Assembly: GCA_035771175.1 (NCBI GenBank)
Contig: CM069593.1
Span: forward strand, 2,598,461 to 2,662,460
Direction of reading: 5' to 3'
Source: Paratinospora sagittata
Lineage: Eukaryota; Streptophyta; Magnoliopsida; Ranunculales; Menispermaceae
DNA length: 64,000 nt
In this document: piece by piece, positions 12,706-25,621 of the stretch
Layout of the letters: each line of letters opens with the position of its first letter
Position numbering within the stretch: the first letter of the stretch is position 1
The notes under the pieces: model-generated
Databases searched by the model: none
What the model was told of the DNA's origin: nothing
Seen by the model: the letters and a program-made list of their open reading frames with translations, nothing else
Program-made: the position numbers and the translations under genes

Positions 12706-15700
12706 TTTATTCTATAACTTACAACTGTTTGGAGTTTGAAAACTCAACATATACTTATTAATGTGACACCAAGTAATTGGAATAAGCTTTTTTTAATGTT
12801 TTACCGCTGCTGTGTGTTTGGTGGAAATCTATGCTCCTTAAGAGGGTTCCTTGTCCTTATAGATTGTCAGCTGGGAGTAGTCTATTCATTTCTCTTTCTA
12901 AATCTCGTAGTTGAGAATTGAGATTATAGCAATTGCTTTTGGAGCATATTTGCATTTGTTAGCCCGCGAGTAGAAGATTTTGTAGTGCATTTGTTTCTCT
13001 ATACTTTGAAACTAATTTATATTTTTTCCCTTGCCACTTTCTGACCTTATCCTACTTATCATATTTTAGATCCACATGGATACTCCATCTGGCATTAAAG
13101 ATTCCATTCCTGCTTGGATAAAGTTTTCTGTACAAGCCCCTGGTGAAATTCCATATAATGGCATTCACTATGATCCTCCAGAAGAGGTACTCGTTGCTTG
13201 TTCTCTGCACCTGGCTTGCTGTGTGGAAGTTCATTTAGTTATGAATTCCATTGACAAGCTATCTTTTAGTTCAAGTTTGTCATGTTTTCGTTGGTGCAAT
13301 GCTTATTTTGCTTAAAAGTGTTTATTTTCGCATTTTTACAGGAGAAATATGTATTTCAACATCCTCAGCCAAAAAGGCCCAAATCACTCAGGATTTATGA
13401 GGCGCATGTTGGAATGAGTAGTCCAGTGTGTATTCCTCTCTTTTTCTCATTATTTAATGAATTTCCATATGATCATATAGTTTGCATTGTTCAATTATTC
13501 ACCCTGAGAATGGTCAATTACAGTACAAATATACGTTGAATGGATCCTTCTGAACTCTCACTACTTTTTGTCTATGCTTATATTAGACAAACCTTTCTCA
13601 ATATGATTCCATTTTGACCCACTATTCTTATTGACGCTAAGTTGCGTAAAATATCCTTACAAGATTTTGGTGGCTGGAATGGGAATGCTGATTTGAGGGT
13701 CCTGGTTTTGGGGACTCTGCATTTGCCACGAACACAAGATGACTCTGCCAAGGTTTAGCCAGGTAGGTCTTGCAAATTAAGTTGGGTTAGGTTATTGAAG
13801 CTGTATTTATAAGTTTCTGGCACATCCTATTCAAGCTGACTCATGAGAGATTTGGTCTCGTCAGACTGCATCCACGCCGTTCTGTAGGGACATGGCAAAT
13901 TGAATAGTGTGATTGGACTTGGGAGTGTTTTAGTCACAATACTCCATATTTGTGGGGTATATAGTATCTGTAGAGAGTTTCATGGTGTTCAATGCTAGCT
14001 GGATCATGGTTTTCTAATGTTGCTTTTCTATACTCTTTCTGTAAATGAGATTGTGATAATCTATTAAGTTTGATAACAATAATTCCTGGTTACTGTTTAT
14101 AAAAAAGCTCATTCAGTGGGATATTTATTATGGATTAATCTGAATACTTTTTGTATAAAATGCTTAATATGCAAAAAATTGTGGTTTTTTTTGTAAGTGA
14201 CTCGTGATGAAAATTTGTTTTATGCTTTTTCTTCACTTATTTGAAGATGTAGGAAAAATATGAACATTGATTTTCGTCCTGTTTAAATCTTCTTATGCCT
14301 TATGTTTCAGTTTGACATGCCTTTATCTTATCTGAAAATTTTTAACATTGGGATGCAGGAGCCAAAGATCAACACATATGCCAACTTTAGGGATGATGTT
14401 CTGCCTCGTATTAAAAGGCTAGGATATAATGCTGTTCAACTGATGGCTATTCAAGAGCATTCATATTATGCTAGCTTTGGGTATTCTTTTTTCTCTATGA
14501 TACATGGGAAAAAATTTATACAAGTATTGAGTAGTTGAAGAAGTGAGCTATTGTATTTTTTATTATCCCTTCTTTTATGAAATCTTTCCATTTTTATGTG
14601 TAAGTAATTTATCACTTCTTCAAGGTGAAAAAATATGTATTATGTTACGAAATTGTGAACATCTTATACACAGGCCTGCAAGGGTTTTTTTGCACATTCC
14701 TCATCCGCTGTTTCTATCTTTTTGTATGTATATGACATTTTGTTTTCACATTAATATTTTCCTTGCAATTATATTCTTTGTAAGTTTTGGCTGGTATAAA
14801 TGTTCAGAGTGCTATCCAAATTTTCTTAATATTTGTTTCTGAGGATTACAATTTTTCTTTGTGGTGTGCTGTAGGTACCATGTGACCAATTTCTTTGCAC
14901 CTAGCAGCCGTTTTGGAACACCAGACGAACTCAAGTCTTTGATAGACAGAGCTCATGAGCTAGGCCTGCTTGTTCTGATGGATATTGTGCATAGGTAATG
15001 TTATAATCTTAACTAAAAATCTGTTGTAAGTTCTAGAATTCTCAGGAGTGTAATGCATTTAAGATTTTGATGGCATTATTATAAGCTGACAATATTTTTG
15101 CTTTGATTTTCTCTTTTAGGGATTGTTGATCTCTTGAACGTGTCTTTGATTTGTATAGTAATGTTAATGATTTCTGCTTATCCATTTCTTTCATGTACTC
15201 GTAGCTCATGGTCTTAACTCAGTCATCCTTTTCATATCTAGTTGGCAGTTGCATTGTGCATTTATGGAATTGTTATTGTCTTGAATGGCGGTTGGAATCT
15301 CAGTGGATTACTCAACTTTAAGTATTTGAAACTGTCATTGGTTTCCTGAACTCTATTATGAGCCTATTTGGCCCACAAGATATTGCCTTGTATCAATGTT
15401 AAGCTTTTTATTTTATTTTATTTTTTACAGAGGCTTTTCAATGGTTAACTCAATTAAACTCCACAAAAACCTTTTCCCAACTACATGGGATCAGCTACAT
15501 GAATCAGCGCCCTCCAAGTCTGCTTGATCAAGGGCAGCACTCTTATTTGTGTGGCAGGAATTTCGAACTTATTGGTGAATTTCTTAGATTGGTAGTAGAG
15601 AATTGTTGGAAATCAAAGATTAACAACTATGGAATTTTGTGCTACTGGTGGTAACTTGTGTTCTGCCATAGATTTTGTATCTCTTATATGGGATTTTCTT

Positions 15701-18700
15701 TTCTCTTTGTGGATGTTTTCATCTCATCAAGAGGTTCTTACCAAGTTTAGTCTTGGTTACAATTGTCGTTTTCCTTATATTTTTGTTGATCAATTTCATT
15801 TTGTAAATTGAGCTCAATTTTTATGATATTTTGATGAAGATAAGTGTATCTTGACAAGGAAATTGTTCTCAAGAGCCTATGATAGCATTTATTGTAGCAG
15901 CAAAAGCTGAGTGGAAAGTCAGGATAGTTTATGTTGAAGACTTGAAGTAGTAAGAAAAGAAATTGTTTACTTTAATGGAAACACAGTCTTGTTGAGAGGG
16001 AAATGGTGGAACCAGATTCATCTTGCAGATCTCAAGTGGGAGATGCTCAAGAAAAGACATTGTTTACTTTAATGGAAACACAGTCTTGTTGAGAGGGAAA
16101 TGGTGGGACCATGTTCATCTTGCCAATCTCAAGTGGGAGAAGGCTTGACGTTGTTATATGCTAATGAAAATATGTGCGCGGATGTGTTTGTGTGTTTTTA
16201 AGCTCATACATGTGTTTTAATATGACTAAAGTACATTAGTTAAGCGATAATTTTGATACTTGATCTACCGGAGTAAGTTCTACTGACAAAGAAATAGTGT
16301 TATAAGTCTTTTCTATTAGTATTTTAGTTTTTGCTTATATTTTATGGCTATGAAATAGTTTTCCCAATTGGAGAGGTTGCAACGATGGATTGATTAAGAA
16401 TTAGATGGAAAACAAGTCAAATTCCTCATCTATTTCAAGTTCCAAAACTGTTTGAGCAGGGTAAGTAACAAGAAATATGTCCACACAAAGAGCTTGTTAG
16501 AAACTTAGAACACTGCTGGAAGAATCTTAAATATCATCATAGAGTGCTTGGGTGATAGAAGTACTAGTATTGATTAAGAATTAGATGGAAAACAAGTCAA
16601 ATTCCTCATCTATTTCAAGTTCCAAAACTGTTTGAGCAGAGTAAGTAACAAGAAATATGTCCACACAAAGAGCTTCTTAGAAACTTAGAACACAGCTGGA
16701 AGAATCTTAAATATCATCATAGAGTGCTTGGGTGATAGAAGTACTAGAGGTATTATTATCCTGAGTGAAACATCAGTTGAAATAAAGAAAAGTAATTCTT
16801 TTTCCTGTTTAATAAGGTTTTCTTATTTGTCACATCTTCGTCATTTGATAAAGGATTTTGTTTCATACTTGAATAACTGTTGCTTGAAGCACCAGGAGAT
16901 TTTGTCTCTATGGATCTGATTGTATGTTGCTTTTTCTTTTTGTTTGTATTGTTCAGGATATCTTCTGTTCTAAGTTTCTTACTGCAACTTTTTATTGTTG
17001 TCAGCCATGTATCAAACAATGTGTTGGATGGACTAAATATGTTTGATGGAACTGATAGTCAATATTTCCACTCGGGTGCAAGAGGTTATCACTGGATGTG
17101 GGATTCTCGTCTTTTTAACTATGGAAGTTGGGAAGTATGACATCTTTTCTAGTTATGAAGTTTCAGTTCATTACATTTTGTGTGAATGGCTCTTTCTTAG
17201 ATTATATGTTTAAACCTTCATTTTAGGTATTGAGATTTCTTCTTTCAAATGCACGATGGTGGCTTGATGAATTCAAGTTTGATGGGTTCAGATTTGATGG
17301 TGTGACTTCAATGATGTACACTCATCATGGATTGCAGGTATTTTAGATGTCTATCAGTCGATTCACCCTTATGGTTCTTTTTAATTGGCAGTCAAATCGA
17401 GCTCGAGTTACTCATTTTGAAAGAAGCTTTTAATCATTGATGACAGTGTTAAGAATTATTAGCAGTATTTTCTATTGTTTACCATCTTTGCCTTAGTTCA
17501 TGGAAATTGTTACTATTATCATGCTGCAGCGAAAGAGTTGCAACATTTGGTATACGGGCTCATGCCTCTCTCCAGCTCAGAGATGTATGAATGTATATAC
17601 GCACACAGTAGTTGTTGTGCACTGCACTGCATGTGTTAACAAAAGATAATTTTTTCAATTAAAATCTTAATTTTATGTAAGATACTATGATTTGATATTT
17701 CTCGTATTACTATTATTATCATTATTTCTAAAGATTTTAAGATATAAGAAGTGGACTTAGTTTTCATTTTTAATATGTTTAAATGCTAATATTACCTGTA
17801 TCTTTCATCAACTAATGCCAATTATCTTAATAGTGGAGTTGTTGTCAAGTTTCTTCAATGCCAGTTATACCCATAATCAAACCTTTATGCTTTATTAAGA
17901 TATCTGAATTAACAATAAATTCAAAAAGTTCATAGAAATTGCTTCACCATGAATTCCAAGTAACTTCAATTGTAATAGTGTACATATATGTAGTCAATTT
18001 ATGCGGAGGCTTACCATCTTCTGGACATCAATGACAGTTTTTTTTGTGTCTACATGTTCATCATAGATTTATGAAAAGGGAGAATGGTGAGCTTATTGTG
18101 ATGCCACAAAACAGAATTGCCATAGCTGGAGTGAATTAGTTCATATCTACTGCCAAAACAAAAGTGTTAAAAGAACATGCATAGAAAAAACAACTTAGCC
18201 TGCCTTGGTCTTATTTTATGGCTTTTATTCCCTTTTGATTTTTTTTATCTTTATTTCTTCCATCACTTTGTTGTATGCAACTCGCATTGAGGTGAGAACT
18301 TAGTTTCTGCTAATTTCAGAAACCTTGCTTTCTGACGTGAGAATAAAAAACTATGTAACTATGTGGAAATTCCACGTCTGTGATTCTCCACCCTTATAAG
18401 TATATCTAAATCTCTAATAAATTTTTAATACAGTAATACAGAACCCCATTGCAATATGCATATAACTTGTCATCCATATTTTCCCAATTGTTGCTTGCTC
18501 TGATCAGAAACCTTAAGAAATATTGTTATCGTTGCTAAATATCACCTATATTTAAATTTCATGCTTTTTTTTTTCTCCTTCAGGTAGCATTTACAGGAAA
18601 TTATAGTGAATATTTTGGGTTTGCAACTGATGTTGAAGCAGTTGTTTATTTGATGTTGGTAAATGATCTGATTCACGGGCTATTTCCTGAGGCTGTTACA

Positions 18701-21700
18701 GTAGGCGAGGATGTGAGTATGACTCTTAGATCATAACTATGAACCATTTCAGGTAGTCTTAACATATGAATCCCATGATTTTTCAATTGAGCAATGCTAG
18801 AGGGATTGAAATCCACACACCAATTGCTACAAATCACTGCCACATCAGATTTTAACATTAATTTACCAATACAACACACTTTCTAAGAAAGTTACAAATC
18901 TGATGTTGAGCCTTGACACATCAAATTTGTAGCAAATGGTGTGGTGATTTCAATTTCCTTAGCAATTTTCTTTTCAATTAGTACAGCAGGAAGTAATTAA
19001 GGTTGGATTATCAAAATTGAGACTGGGTTTTTGTATCAATGGAAAGTTATGTCATCAATCTCATGCTTGTTGGAATTCTTTTTTCTCAAGACTTCCCATA
19101 ATCTAGTTGGATGTGCTTTGTTTGTATAGGTCAGTGGAATGCCAACATTCTGTATACCTGTTGAAGATGGAGGTGTAGGGTTTGATTATCGGCTACATAT
19201 GGCCATTGCTGATAAATGGATTGAAATTCTTCAGTAAGTTCCTATTAAAGTTCTTGGCTGTTGCTTCCTCTCTCTCTTTGATGTTAACAGGCATGATTGG
19301 TTCATTTGCCTTTTAACTACTCTCCTACATTTCAGCTATGGCCTTATGTAATATTTGTGCAGGAAAAGGGATGAAGATTGGAAAATGGGTGATATTATTC
19401 GCACACTTACAAATAGAAGGTGGTTGGAAAAGTGTGTTTCCTATGCTGAAAGTCATGACCAAGCACTCGTCGGTGACAAAACTATTGCATTCTGGTTGAT
19501 GGATAAGGTTTGTTATAAGTCACTTCTATAGCCTTGTGCTTATAAGTATTCTCTCAATGCATATGATTTTTAGGTACGCTTTTGGCCAAACCAAGAAAAT
19601 GAAGGGAACATCTTCATTCCTTTTCTGATTTTCTCCCATTTTTTTCTTTTTCTCCCACTCCATTTTATCTTCTTTTTCATAATTGTAGTTAACATCTGAA
19701 TATCCAAGCCTGAATAGATAAAAGGTACAATGTTAGAAGATATGTAAAGTGCAAAACTTTGTAAAGCTACAATTACATTTGTTTCATGATTCAAAACTTA
19801 GGCAACATTCCAAAAAGGAATGTTTGGAAAACAACTCTTATCATTTTAGGAAAAAAACCCATTTTCTTAGATTTTTTTTTTTTTTTGAAAAAACAACATT
19901 TTTATGTTTGACAAACCAAACGCCTATTCCTTATTTTCATTATGTTTTTTTCTTTTTTTTTTGGTAACTTGTTTTCAAATACGAAAAATTGTATTTAAAT
20001 CACAAACCAAATGAGACCTATTATATAAGTCAATCCTGAATCGACAAATTTAGATATCATGACCAGCATTTTACCTTAGTAATAGCCTTATTAGTGAAAA
20101 TTCTCATATTTTTACTAGTTAATCATTTAGAGGTCTTGCTTGGTGTTTTTGCTTTATAAGTTTGCATTAATGATATTTGAAAAAAAAAATTGCTGCTGTT
20201 CGTCTTATCTAATACTGTCTGTTCTTAGCACTTAGCAGGATGATTTACTACAGTTAACCAATGGCAATCATGTTTATCATAGAATGTAAAATTCAACACT
20301 ACTACAACATAATGCTAGGGTTTCACTTGTAAAATATTAGAATTAAAGGTACTCTTTTCAGCATAAAGAATTGATAAGGAAAAATAAAAGTTATAAAACA
20401 ATATAATGCATATGTACCATGGGCATCTAAAAAGTTGTTCTTATGTGGAACATGGTTATTATTTAGTTTCTAGTGACGAGGGGCAATTGTCAAATTTTAG
20501 TTTAGCTTAGTGGGGTATTTAATAGAATAAAATGGCATTGAAATCCTCTGTAATGAGATAACTATGCACGTGTGTGTGTGTGTGTGTGTGTATACGTAAA
20601 CACACACACACATATAATGGTAGATTTCTTTTGCTTTTAAATTTTCTCTTGATTTGTTGATATTTCCCAATTATTCAGTTTGTTTTATCAGAGATTTTTC
20701 ATGTTCTTTTCTCATGAAATACATCTTTGATTCATGTTATTCTTTAGTTCCTAACTACTCATTTTATCTTTTCTCACTTGCATTTGCCTTCATCATCTGG
20801 TCTTTCAATTATCAGAAAATAGACTTTGTAACTACACTGAAACTCTTTTTGATGAAAAAGGATAATAAAAATTTAGTAAATCGCAACAACTGTCCAATTG
20901 AATGGTAATGTTCAGTTAACATGTTACGGCAAGGCATGGCAATTCAAGATGCATATACATCTACTATGTTGGACAATTAAAGAGACCATCGATTCTTTAA
21001 GTGTCAACAGACATGTACAGAAAGACAACTATTTCAGATTCTTGTCTAGCTAATATGTTGCACGCCATCCACCCTTTTCTCCTTTTCCTGTTTTAGGTGC
21101 TTTTTTGTTAGTTTATTTTCACTTTGTTTTTCAGGATATGTATGATTTTATGGCTTTGGATAGACCATCAACTCCAGTGATAGATCGTGGGATAGCACTG
21201 CACAAAATGATCAGACTAATCACAATGGGTCTAGGTGGAGAAGGATATCTTAATTTCATGGGCAATGAGTTTGGACATCCTGGTAATTATGGATAGTTGT
21301 TTAACAAGATTTCTAATTTTGCACTTTCAACTATATCATAGCCATAAATTGGATGTCTGCTGACTATTGATATTTGGATGGTTTTGAATAATGTTAAGAT
21401 TGGATTGCTTTTTGGATTTGAAAAATACCTGATTATGGAAGATTTTATTCTTTGTTTTTGTGTCTTCAGAGTGGATAGATTTTCCCAGAGGTGATCAACA
21501 TCTTTCCACTGGAGTAGTAATCCCTGGAAATAATTGCAGTTATGATAAATGCAGGCGTAGATTTGATCTAGTAAGTTTAAAGGAATATCTATATTATGGT
21601 TTTTATTTAAACAACTAACTATAACGTAAAACATGCAGCTGAATTTTTACTTATATCATTTTTTTTCAATCTTTCTGTCATCCACTTAGTTGAATTACAC

Positions 21701-24096
21701 AAATGACTAGGTCATCCTTGATAAAAGGACATCCCCTCAATAAGTGATGCATTGCACTTGCCTCTAGGCTTTCCAAAAAATGGATAAGGAGTGGCATATT
21801 GGCTCCTCAGTGTGGTGATGGAGTAAGAGTCCTGATACTACTTTGGAAGAGTGCAGCGAAAGTAGCTTGTTCATGCTAATAGACTTGAGTAGTGACTTGG
21901 AACACATGAACACTAACATTATATACTATTTTAAAGAGAAAAACAAATATAATATGTTTGCTAGAAACCAAAATGGGTAATTGAAAACTCAAGGATAACA
22001 AAGAGCGGAAGATGCAAATTGTATTATTTTAGGAAACATAAGAAGAAAAGGATGTAGGAATAATTGTTGATAAAACTATAAAATATCGTTCTATGGTTAC
22101 TTGGAAAAGAGATAAATACTAACTAGTGCCATGCACATGATTGCATATGATTTCTACTATTTACTAATAAAAACTTTAGTTTTATGTTATTTTCTTTTTC
22201 TTATTTTAATTGAAAAATATTATGACTTTTGATGAAATTAGAAGGGTAAAACTGTGTTATTTGTTTAAAATAAAAATAGGGGTAAAGAAGGGTAGAGTGT
22301 TATAATTAGAGAGGGCAGAGTTGAAAAAAGTAAAAGAGAGATGTAGAAATAGTGGGGGAAAAGTAGTTAAATTACTATACTCCTATACATCACTAAAATT
22401 ATATTTTATATTAAAAAGAACTATAAAGCTTTTCACAAAATTGATTACACTGTGAGTGCTCCAATTTTTGGCACAATATTAGTATAGATAAAAGTTATAA
22501 TAGAGGATATATCGTATGTTTAGACTGTAATATAGTTGGTGGAGGTGCACCCTAAAAAGAATTGACCCAACATACTTAAAAATTTTTTGGAAATTATACT
22601 AAACCCAACTTAACTAAACATTTTCCCAACTACATGAGATTGGCTACATAAATCCTCTTCCACCACTCCACTCAATCAGGAGCTAAGTTGACACTTAAAA
22701 TACAAGTAGTGATATCTTTCTTGATTATTTGTCCATGTTATTTTAAGTCTTTCTCTATCTATATCATTATTGTAGATTGTTAATAGGTCACTCTTGCTAA
22801 TTGACACACATCCAAAAGATTTTGTTGTTTGTGTCCAGACCATCTTAATTGGTTTTCTCTCATTTTATCTCCAGTTGGGACTACTCATACCATATTTCAG
22901 ATGTGTGCATTTCTAATTTTTATCTTTTAATGTTTTACCACTTATATATCTAATATACTTATACGCATTTTTGTTACACTTATTTATCCACGTGTTTTTT
23001 TTCTAAATTGCCCAACGTTTTGGCCACAGAGTATGGCTGCCCAAAATTTATAAGTATACGTTGGTGCAAATTCAGGTAGCTGATCCATGTAGTTGGGAAA
23101 AAGGTTTAGTTAAGTTGAGTTGAGAATAGGCAAAAAGTTCTCTTATTCAAAGGCTAAATTAGTGAACGTGTGGCTGACGAGTTTAAGAGATTATGCAATA
23201 ATATAAGAAAAGTGATATAAGAACTTATATGAGAAAAGTTGTATAAGAACAATCAATAAGATGAAAAGGCCAGCACATTGGAAGTTTTCCAAGCTTTCCT
23301 CTCTCTCTCTTTCATGGTAGCCTTGGTGCAAAACATTAATTGTGAGTGGAGGAAGTTGATTCATGTACTCGACCCCATGTAGTTGAGAAAAGGCGTAATC
23401 GAGTTGAGTTGAGAACAAGCAAAAAGTTTTCTTATTCAAAAGATAAAGACTTTAGATTAAATAAATAATGTCCCACAAGATGCATTTATAAATAAAAGCT
23501 TAATACTAGAATTAAAATATTATAGATGTTTGTGCAAATGCTGAGCGTGTGAAATGCATAATATGACATGTTGAAGAAAACCTTACCAAGTTAAACAAAA
23601 GTTCATAAAAGTGTAGGACACAACTTTTATACTAAAGCACAATGTAAATAGAAATGCTTCCCAAAAGATCTTAAGAAAGAGGGAAAGGAGAATGCTTCCT
23701 CTTGGCCCTAGCAAATGGCTTAGCATTCCATGGAATTTGGGGCCATGAAAGTGAAGATGAGATAAAGAAGAAGATAAAAATAAATAGAAAAGGAGATAGA
23801 GAATGCTCCCAAGGGATTAAAGAGTGTGATGTAATTCGGTGCATTTTTAGGGGTTTATATATAAGAACAAGGGATAAAATAGAAAATGGAGAATGTTAAG
23901 GGGTAAAAGTGTGATAAAATGGAGAAGTCAGTTAGACTTTGATATGATGGTTAAAGGTGATGTGGAAAGATGGTGCATCATGCTATGGTTACCGTTTTGG
24001 TGTCAAATCAAAAGTAAATATGAAGCTACAAATAGGGTGAAGCATGGGGAAAGGTGGCCAATGAGAATAAAGGAAAAGGTCATGTGTAAAAAATAA

Positions 24097-24188
<92 letters not shown>

Positions 24189-25571
24189 TGAATTTCAAAA
24201 ATTCTCTCTGTTAGCAATAATAGCTTGTAATGAGAGATCAAGTCTGGATGACTTTCCATGGAGGATGAATGCATGAAATTTTGAAAACTGATATGATTAA
24301 TTTTTATGATATCTAAAAATTTATAATAGGAAGAAATCGAACATATTTAAAAATTTGAATCCAAGCTATAAGCCTTAAAACTATGACAGTGCTTTATATA
24401 AGAGAATAATTTAATGTCCATGAGCATTGTCTGTTTTTTGAGTGAATCTCCTGGACAACCATCTAAAACTTAAAATAGGAATCCAACTTTTGCCAAGCAT
24501 GTCTTTGGAGAAATTTGTGAACATTGGCTTGCTGGTGGGGTACATCTGTTACTTCTTGTAGGGAAGGAAGATGAGATAATGATCAAGACTCTCAAATACA
24601 AGAACAAATGGCAAGACGAAGACCTGAGAAACAACAAGTTTCAGTTAATTAATTGCTAATCCTGAAAAGTATGTCGTCTTCCAGCAGAAATAACTCGTAT
24701 GCATACCACACTAGTTTTCCCCCCTGAAAAAAATGTTAACTGAAATGTGTTCCTAAGTGCTATAATAGGGACTTTATTTTAGTTAGGGGTGAAAGCAACC
24801 CGACCCGACCAAACCTGACCATTTCGGGTTGGGGTGGGTCGGGTATACCTTAGAGGTCGGGTAGGCCGGGTCAATTTTTGAAAGACCTGACCTAGTCAGG
24901 TCGGGTCTTGTGTTTCATCAAAACCCAATCGGGTTGACCCGACGCAATCCGACTCCTATATCTATCTATATATATGTACGTATGTATATTTACATATATT
25001 TTACAAAAAAAAATTTAAAAGATTTCTGTCAATTAAGAGCTTTTAGTTAAGAAGTTGACTCTTCATTGATCTAAGTTGAGGGTGAAAAGGATGGATTTAT
25101 AGAGGGAGAATAGTTTCTTTCCTTCTTTTTTTTCAATGTGGGACTAAAAGTCTAAAAGAAACAAACTTCTTTCTCCAAACCTAGAAGTAGCTCTTAAAAT
25201 GCTTACAAGATCAACCCAAATTCATGGGAAGCCATTATATAAGTAGAACAATTCGCTTGCAAATTAATTAAATTAAAACTTAAAACTAATCTTTTTCTAA
25301 ACCAAGTAACCCACAAAAGAAAGAAGGAGAAATAATCATGAAGTAATTTGAAGAAATTAACCCATAAATGAGAAGCAATAATTATATCATAATTACAAGA
25401 TGGGTGATATTCGTAATTTTTCTAAGAAAATGTATTTATATAATTTTGTAGTTTAAAACATTGAATATTAATTACTTTGTTAATAATTTATTTAATTATA
25501 TAGGATGAATATTTGGTTTACTACTTATATTTTCATCTCCAATAATATCTTTATAATTATATCATACTAGC

Positions 25572-25621
<50 letters not shown>

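Noticed and set aside
23989..24274. Minus-strand open frames made of Tyr-Ile repeats
   Set aside because: They are translations of the (AT)43 microsatellite and have no other content.
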